From Bdellovibrionales bacterium (GTDB taxonomy: Bacteria; Bdellovibrionota; Bdellovibrionia; Bdellovibrionales; Bdellovibrionaceae): 64,000 nucleotides of DNA. The DNA lies in assembly GCA_018266295.1 (NCBI GenBank), contig JAFEAQ010000004.1, positions 248,001 to 312,000 on the forward strand. The letters are read 5' to 3'. Below, in pieces: positions 61,113 to 64,000 of the stretch. Under the pieces are notes generated by a model. The model saw only the letters and a program-made list of their open reading frames with translations. It ran no database searches and had not been told where the DNA came from. The first letter of the stretch is position 1. Every line of letters begins with the position of its first letter. Both the position numbers and the translations under genes were made by a program.

Positions 61113-61778
61113 TTGAAAAATCTCGCCTCATACATTGATCATACAATTCTCAAGCCTGAGACCACCGAAGCACAAGTTCGACAGATCTGCCAAGAGGCTC
61201 TCGATAATAAATTCTTTAGCGTTTGTGTGAACACAAGCTTTGTTCCTCTGTGTAAAACTCTGTTGAAAAGTTCGCAGGTAAAAGTTTGCGCTGTTGTCGG
61301 CTTTCCTCTGGGTGCTATGAGCACTCCGGCAAAAGCTTTCGAAACTCAGTGGGCTGTTGAAAATGGCGCTGATGAAATCGATATGGTGATTCAGATTGGT
61401 GAACTCAAAGGCGGAAACTACGATTACGTTCGCGAAGACATTCGCAAGGTGGTTGAAGCCGCTCAAGGCCGCACTGTAAAAGTCATCATCGAGACCTCCC
61501 TGCTCACGCAAAATGAAAAGATCAAAGCTTGCGAGCTCAGCAAAGAAGCTAAAGCGCATTTCGTGAAAACAAGTACCGGATTCGGCGGCGGCGGTGCCAC
61601 GGTTGATGATGTGAAACTGATGAAGAGTGTTGTGGGCGATGCTTTGCAAGTTAAAGCCAGCGGCGGCGTTCGCGATCAGGCCACGGCTGAAGCAATGATT
61701 GCAGCCGGGGCTACCCGCCTCGGCACAAGCTCGGGCGTGCAGCTGGTTAAAAATCAAAATGTTACTGGAGCTTACTGA
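61113..61778 (+). CDS. deoC: Deoxyribose-phosphate aldolase
   Basis: A 221-residue class I aldolase that splits deoxyribose 5-phosphate to glyceraldehyde 3-phosphate and acetaldehyde. It starts YIDHTILKPETTEAQV, has CAVVGFPLGAM, DEIDMVIQIGELKGG, the Schiff-base Lys in FVKTSTGFGGGGA, and the second Lys in VKASGGVRDQ. TTG 61113 is used because GGGAGGT is 4 bases upstream and the N-terminus fits. It is the first gene of a deoC-deoA-pnp operon; the stop overlaps the deoA start. Confidence 0.96.
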   Translation: MKNLASYIDHTILKPETTEAQVRQICQEALDNKFFSVCVNTSFVPLCKTLLKSSQVKVCAVVGFPLGAMSTPAKAFETQWAVENGADEIDMVIQIGELKGGNYDYVREDIRKVVEAAQGRTVKVIIETSLLTQNEKIKACELSKEAKAHFVKTSTGFGGGGATVDDVKLMKSVVGDALQVKASGGVRDQATAEAMIAAGATRLGTSSGVQLVKNQNVTGAY

Positions 61779-63079
61779 TGTCTTTCCTTCCAGCAGAAAT
61801 TATTAAAGCAAAACGTAATGGTGGGACTCTTTCGCCAGAGCAGATCGAAGAATTTATTCTTGGCTATGCTCGCGGACGCATTCCTGATTACCAAATGTCA
61901 GCACTTCTCATGGCGATTTACTTTAAAGGCATGACCGCGGATGAGACGCTTTCACTGACAAAGGCCATGCTTCACTCGGGCGAGATTGTCGACTTCTCGG
62001 ATATTCCGGGTTTTAAGGTTGATAAGCACTCTACCGGCGGGGTCGGCGACAAAACCAGTTTGATCTTAGGACCCGTTGTGGCCGCAGCAGGAATTGCTGT
62101 GCCCATGATTTCAGGCCGCGGCCTCGGTCATACCGGTGGAACGCTCGACAAACTTGAAAGCATTCCTGGTTTTAATACTCAGCTTGATTTGCAGACATTT
62201 AAAAAAATGATCGCGAAACATCAAATTTGTTTTATCGGTCAGACCAAAGAAATTTGTCCTGCCGATAAGAAAATCTATGCTCTTCGCGATGTGACGGCGA
62301 CAATTGAAAGCTTGCCGCTGATTTGCGCAAGTATCATGTCAAAAAAGATCGCCGAAGGTATTGATGGCCTTGTTCTCGACGTCAAATACGGTTCGGGCGC
62401 GTTTATGAAGCGTCCGGAAGACGCTGAAGAGCTTGCAAAAAAACTTATGGGCATTGCTCAAGGTTACGGCAAAAAAGTTGTGGCAATGCTTACAAACATG
62501 GATCAGCCGCTCGGCCGTTTCGCCGGAAATTCTCTTGAGGTGGAAGAGTGCGTGGAGATCATGCAGGGCAAAGAACATCGCTTTTACCATGATACTCGGG
62601 AACTGAGCTTGTGGCTCTCGGCACATATGCTGCACATGTCTGGAAAAGTAAAAACCGCCGATGATGGTTACAAACTTGCGACTGAAATGCTCGTTTCCGG
62701 TAAAGCATATAAAAAATTTGAAGAACTGTGCTCGATCCACAGCGGGAACCTATCGGCATTGCCAAAACCAAAATACAAAATCACTATTCCCGCAGAGAAA
62801 TCCGGTTTTGTGAGTGCATTTAACACAGAATCTATCGGTGTTGCGGGTATCTTGATTAAAGCCGGCCGTGCAGTGACAACAGATGTGATTGCTCCAACGG
62901 CGGGTATTGAGTTCCATGCAAAAGTATCGGATTCTATTCAGGCAGGAGAGCCTATTTACACTCTTCACGGAGATGATTTACAGCTCTTAGAATCTGCAGT
63001 TCCTATGCTCAAATCCTCAGTCACTATCTCCTTGCAAAAACCGGCAAGTCCGAGTTTGATACTTAAAACTCTTGTTTAG
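61778..63079 (+). CDS. deoA: Thymidine/pyrimidine-nucleoside phosphorylase
   Basis: A 433-residue enzyme, phosphorolysing thymidine or uridine to the base and (deoxy)ribose 1-phosphate. It has the family signature SGRGLGHTGGTLDKLESIPG, the phosphate-binding KHSTGGVGDKTSL, and the substrate-binding DVKYGSGAFMK. Length fits DeoA/Pdp. It may be Pdp (broad) or DeoA (thymidine); sequence alone does not decide. It lies between deoC and pnp. Confidence 0.94.
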   Translation: MSFLPAEIIKAKRNGGTLSPEQIEEFILGYARGRIPDYQMSALLMAIYFKGMTADETLSLTKAMLHSGEIVDFSDIPGFKVDKHSTGGVGDKTSLILGPVVAAAGIAVPMISGRGLGHTGGTLDKLESIPGFNTQLDLQTFKKMIAKHQICFIGQTKEICPADKKIYALRDVTATIESLPLICASIMSKKIAEGIDGLVLDVKYGSGAFMKRPEDAEELAKKLMGIAQGYGKKVVAMLTNMDQPLGRFAGNSLEVEECVEIMQGKEHRFYHDTRELSLWLSAHMLHMSGKVKTADDGYKLATEMLVSGKAYKKFEELCSIHSGNLSALPKPKYKITIPAEKSGFVSAFNTESIGVAGILIKAGRAVTTDVIAPTAGIEFHAKVSDSIQAGEPIYTLHGDDLQLLESAVPMLKSSVTISLQKPASPSLILKTLV

Positions 63080-63087
63080 AGGAAACT

Positions 63088-63903
63088 ATGGTATTTCAAA
63101 AGCTGACTGAAACTGTAAAATACATTCGCTCGATCTCTGCCAGCAAGCCACGTGTCGGAATTACATTGGGCTCCGGCCTAGGTGCTTTCGTTAAAGAGCT
63201 CGAAGTCGAACACACGATTCCTTATCACGAAATTCCTTATTTCATGCCCCCAACGGTTGAAGGCCACCAAGGCAATTTGATCTTTGGTAAAGTCGGCTCT
63301 CAGCAGGTGGTGGTTCTTCAAGGACGCAATCACTACTACGAAGGCCACAATATGGAAACCGTTGTGTTTCCGACAAGAACTCTAGCGCTTTTGGGTATCG
63401 AATCTTTGATTCTTACAAATTCGGCCGGCGGTTTCGGTGAAACAATGCAGGCTGGTGATTTCATGATCATTGAAGACCACATCAATTTGATGGGCACAAA
63501 CCCACTCATGGGCCCAAACATTAAAGAATTGGGTCCTCGTTTCCCGGATATGACGGAAGCGTATGATAAAAAACTGATCGAAAAAATGGAACAAACGTTC
63601 CAAAAGCAAAATATCCGCTATCATAAGGGCATCTACTGCGGCGTAAGTGGTCCTACTTACGAAACGCCGGCAGAAGTTCGCTACTTGAAATTGATTGGCG
63701 GCAAAGCAGTAGGTATGAGCACGGTGCCTGAAGTGATCGCGGCAAATCATCTGGGTTTGCGTGTGGCTGCTTTAAGCTGCATTACGAATTTAGCAGCAGG
63801 CATCTCTCGTCAGAAACTTTCTCACCAAGAAGTGACTGATACTGCAAAGCAAGTTGAGAAGCAATTTACAGGCTTCTTGAAAGAGTTTGTTCAGTCCATC
63901 TAG
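63088..63903 (+). CDS. Purine nucleoside phosphorylase (trimeric type)
   Basis: A 271-residue phosphorylase of the PNP family 2 (PunA/XapA type). It has GITLGSGLGAFVKEL, the phosphate-binding QGRNHYYEGHNME, LILTNSAGGFGETMQAGD, and GKAVGMSTVPEVIAANHLG. It cleaves inosine and guanosine. It is 8 bases after deoA, and a further gene follows. Confidence 0.95.
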   Translation: MVFQKLTETVKYIRSISASKPRVGITLGSGLGAFVKELEVEHTIPYHEIPYFMPPTVEGHQGNLIFGKVGSQQVVVLQGRNHYYEGHNMETVVFPTRTLALLGIESLILTNSAGGFGETMQAGDFMIIEDHINLMGTNPLMGPNIKELGPRFPDMTEAYDKKLIEKMEQTFQKQNIRYHKGIYCGVSGPTYETPAEVRYLKLIGGKAVGMSTVPEVIAANHLGLRVAALSCITNLAAGISRQKLSHQEVTDTAKQVEKQFTGFLKEFVQSI

Positions 63904-63915
63904 AGGTAGGCATCT

Positions 63916-64000
63916 ATGTTGGTTTTAAATGAGAACACATCGAAGCAAGAACAAAGGCTAAGAACCGAGTTCATTGCGCTGGCGATAGGTTTAGCAAAAA
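63916..64000 (+). CDS. Partial gene, possibly cytidine deaminase (3' end outside window)
   Basis: An ATG at 63916 with AGGTAGG upstream opens a frame of 28 codons that runs off the window (starts MLVLNENTSKQEQRLRTEF, then IALAIGLAK). The start and the helical beginning would suit cytidine deaminase, which is common in deoC-deoA-pnp operons, but the zinc motif is outside the window. The assignment is from context only. Confidence 0.4.
   Translation, partial: MLVLNENTSKQEQRLRTEFIALAIGLAK

Overview
The window looks like chromosomal DNA of a predatory or Bdellovibrio-like bacterium (Bdellovibrionota, formerly Deltaproteobacteria). The evidence is indirect: many secreted proteins of unknown function, a NadD-RsfS fusion, a ribosomal protein L21 with a long Ala/Lys tail, type IV pilus genes (pilT, a PilF-like lipoprotein), and trimeric-fibre genes resembling the fibre proteins described in Bdellovibrio. 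No rRNA, CRISPR array, transposase or integrase gene was seen. One tRNA (Phe) is present.

Layout. 1-7.2 kb: end of a MinD/ParA-type ATPase gene, a J-domain-like/HTH protein, rluD, a laccase-domain protein, then secreted proteins and a 3-methyladenine glycosylase. 7.2-9.6 kb: tRNA-Phe and a reverse transsulfuration pair (cystathionine gamma-lyase and beta-synthase). 9.6-11.3 kb: two Tad-type membrane proteins and a 30-residue lysine-rich peptide gene. 11.6-17.2 kb: an Mla-like lipid transporter with two permeases, one MCE protein, a small beta-barrel-like protein and two ATPases. 17.3-20.4 kb: mdh-sucC-sucD. 20.4-26.5 kb: secreted proteins, a large TPR/winged-helix protein, and a DUF2844/DUF3443 pair.

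26.5-36.9 kb is an AT-rich accessory island on the minus strand: fibre gene, a 2019-residue SpvB/FG-GAP/Rhs protein, then a second fibre gene. The two fibres share a shaft of 17-residue repeats but have unrelated tips. 37.2-49.9 kb: a DUF1254 lipoprotein, ndk, an m5U RNA methyltransferase, a PilF-like/RodZ-like/GT39/PHP-like run, a ferredoxin, a DnaQ-type exonuclease, nadE, and a Flp-pilin-like protein. 49.9-56.2 kb is a long minus-strand housekeeping run: rplU-rpmA-obgE-nadD/rsfS-rlmH-comF-lolA-rimO. 56.4-59.8 kb: a large secreted protein and ribonuclease G. 59.9-64 kb: pilT and a nucleoside salvage operon (deoC-deoA-pnp, and probably cdd).

Two results stand out. First, the two Mla-type ATPases carry complementary degenerate motifs: one has a broken signature motif, the other lacks the catalytic Glu and the switch His. 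Together with two different permeases this predicts an asymmetric, heteromeric Mla-type transporter. Second, the fibre-Rhs-fibre cassette looks like a surface adhesin/toxin module. Several genes also appear to have promoters so close to the start codon that the mRNA would be leaderless.
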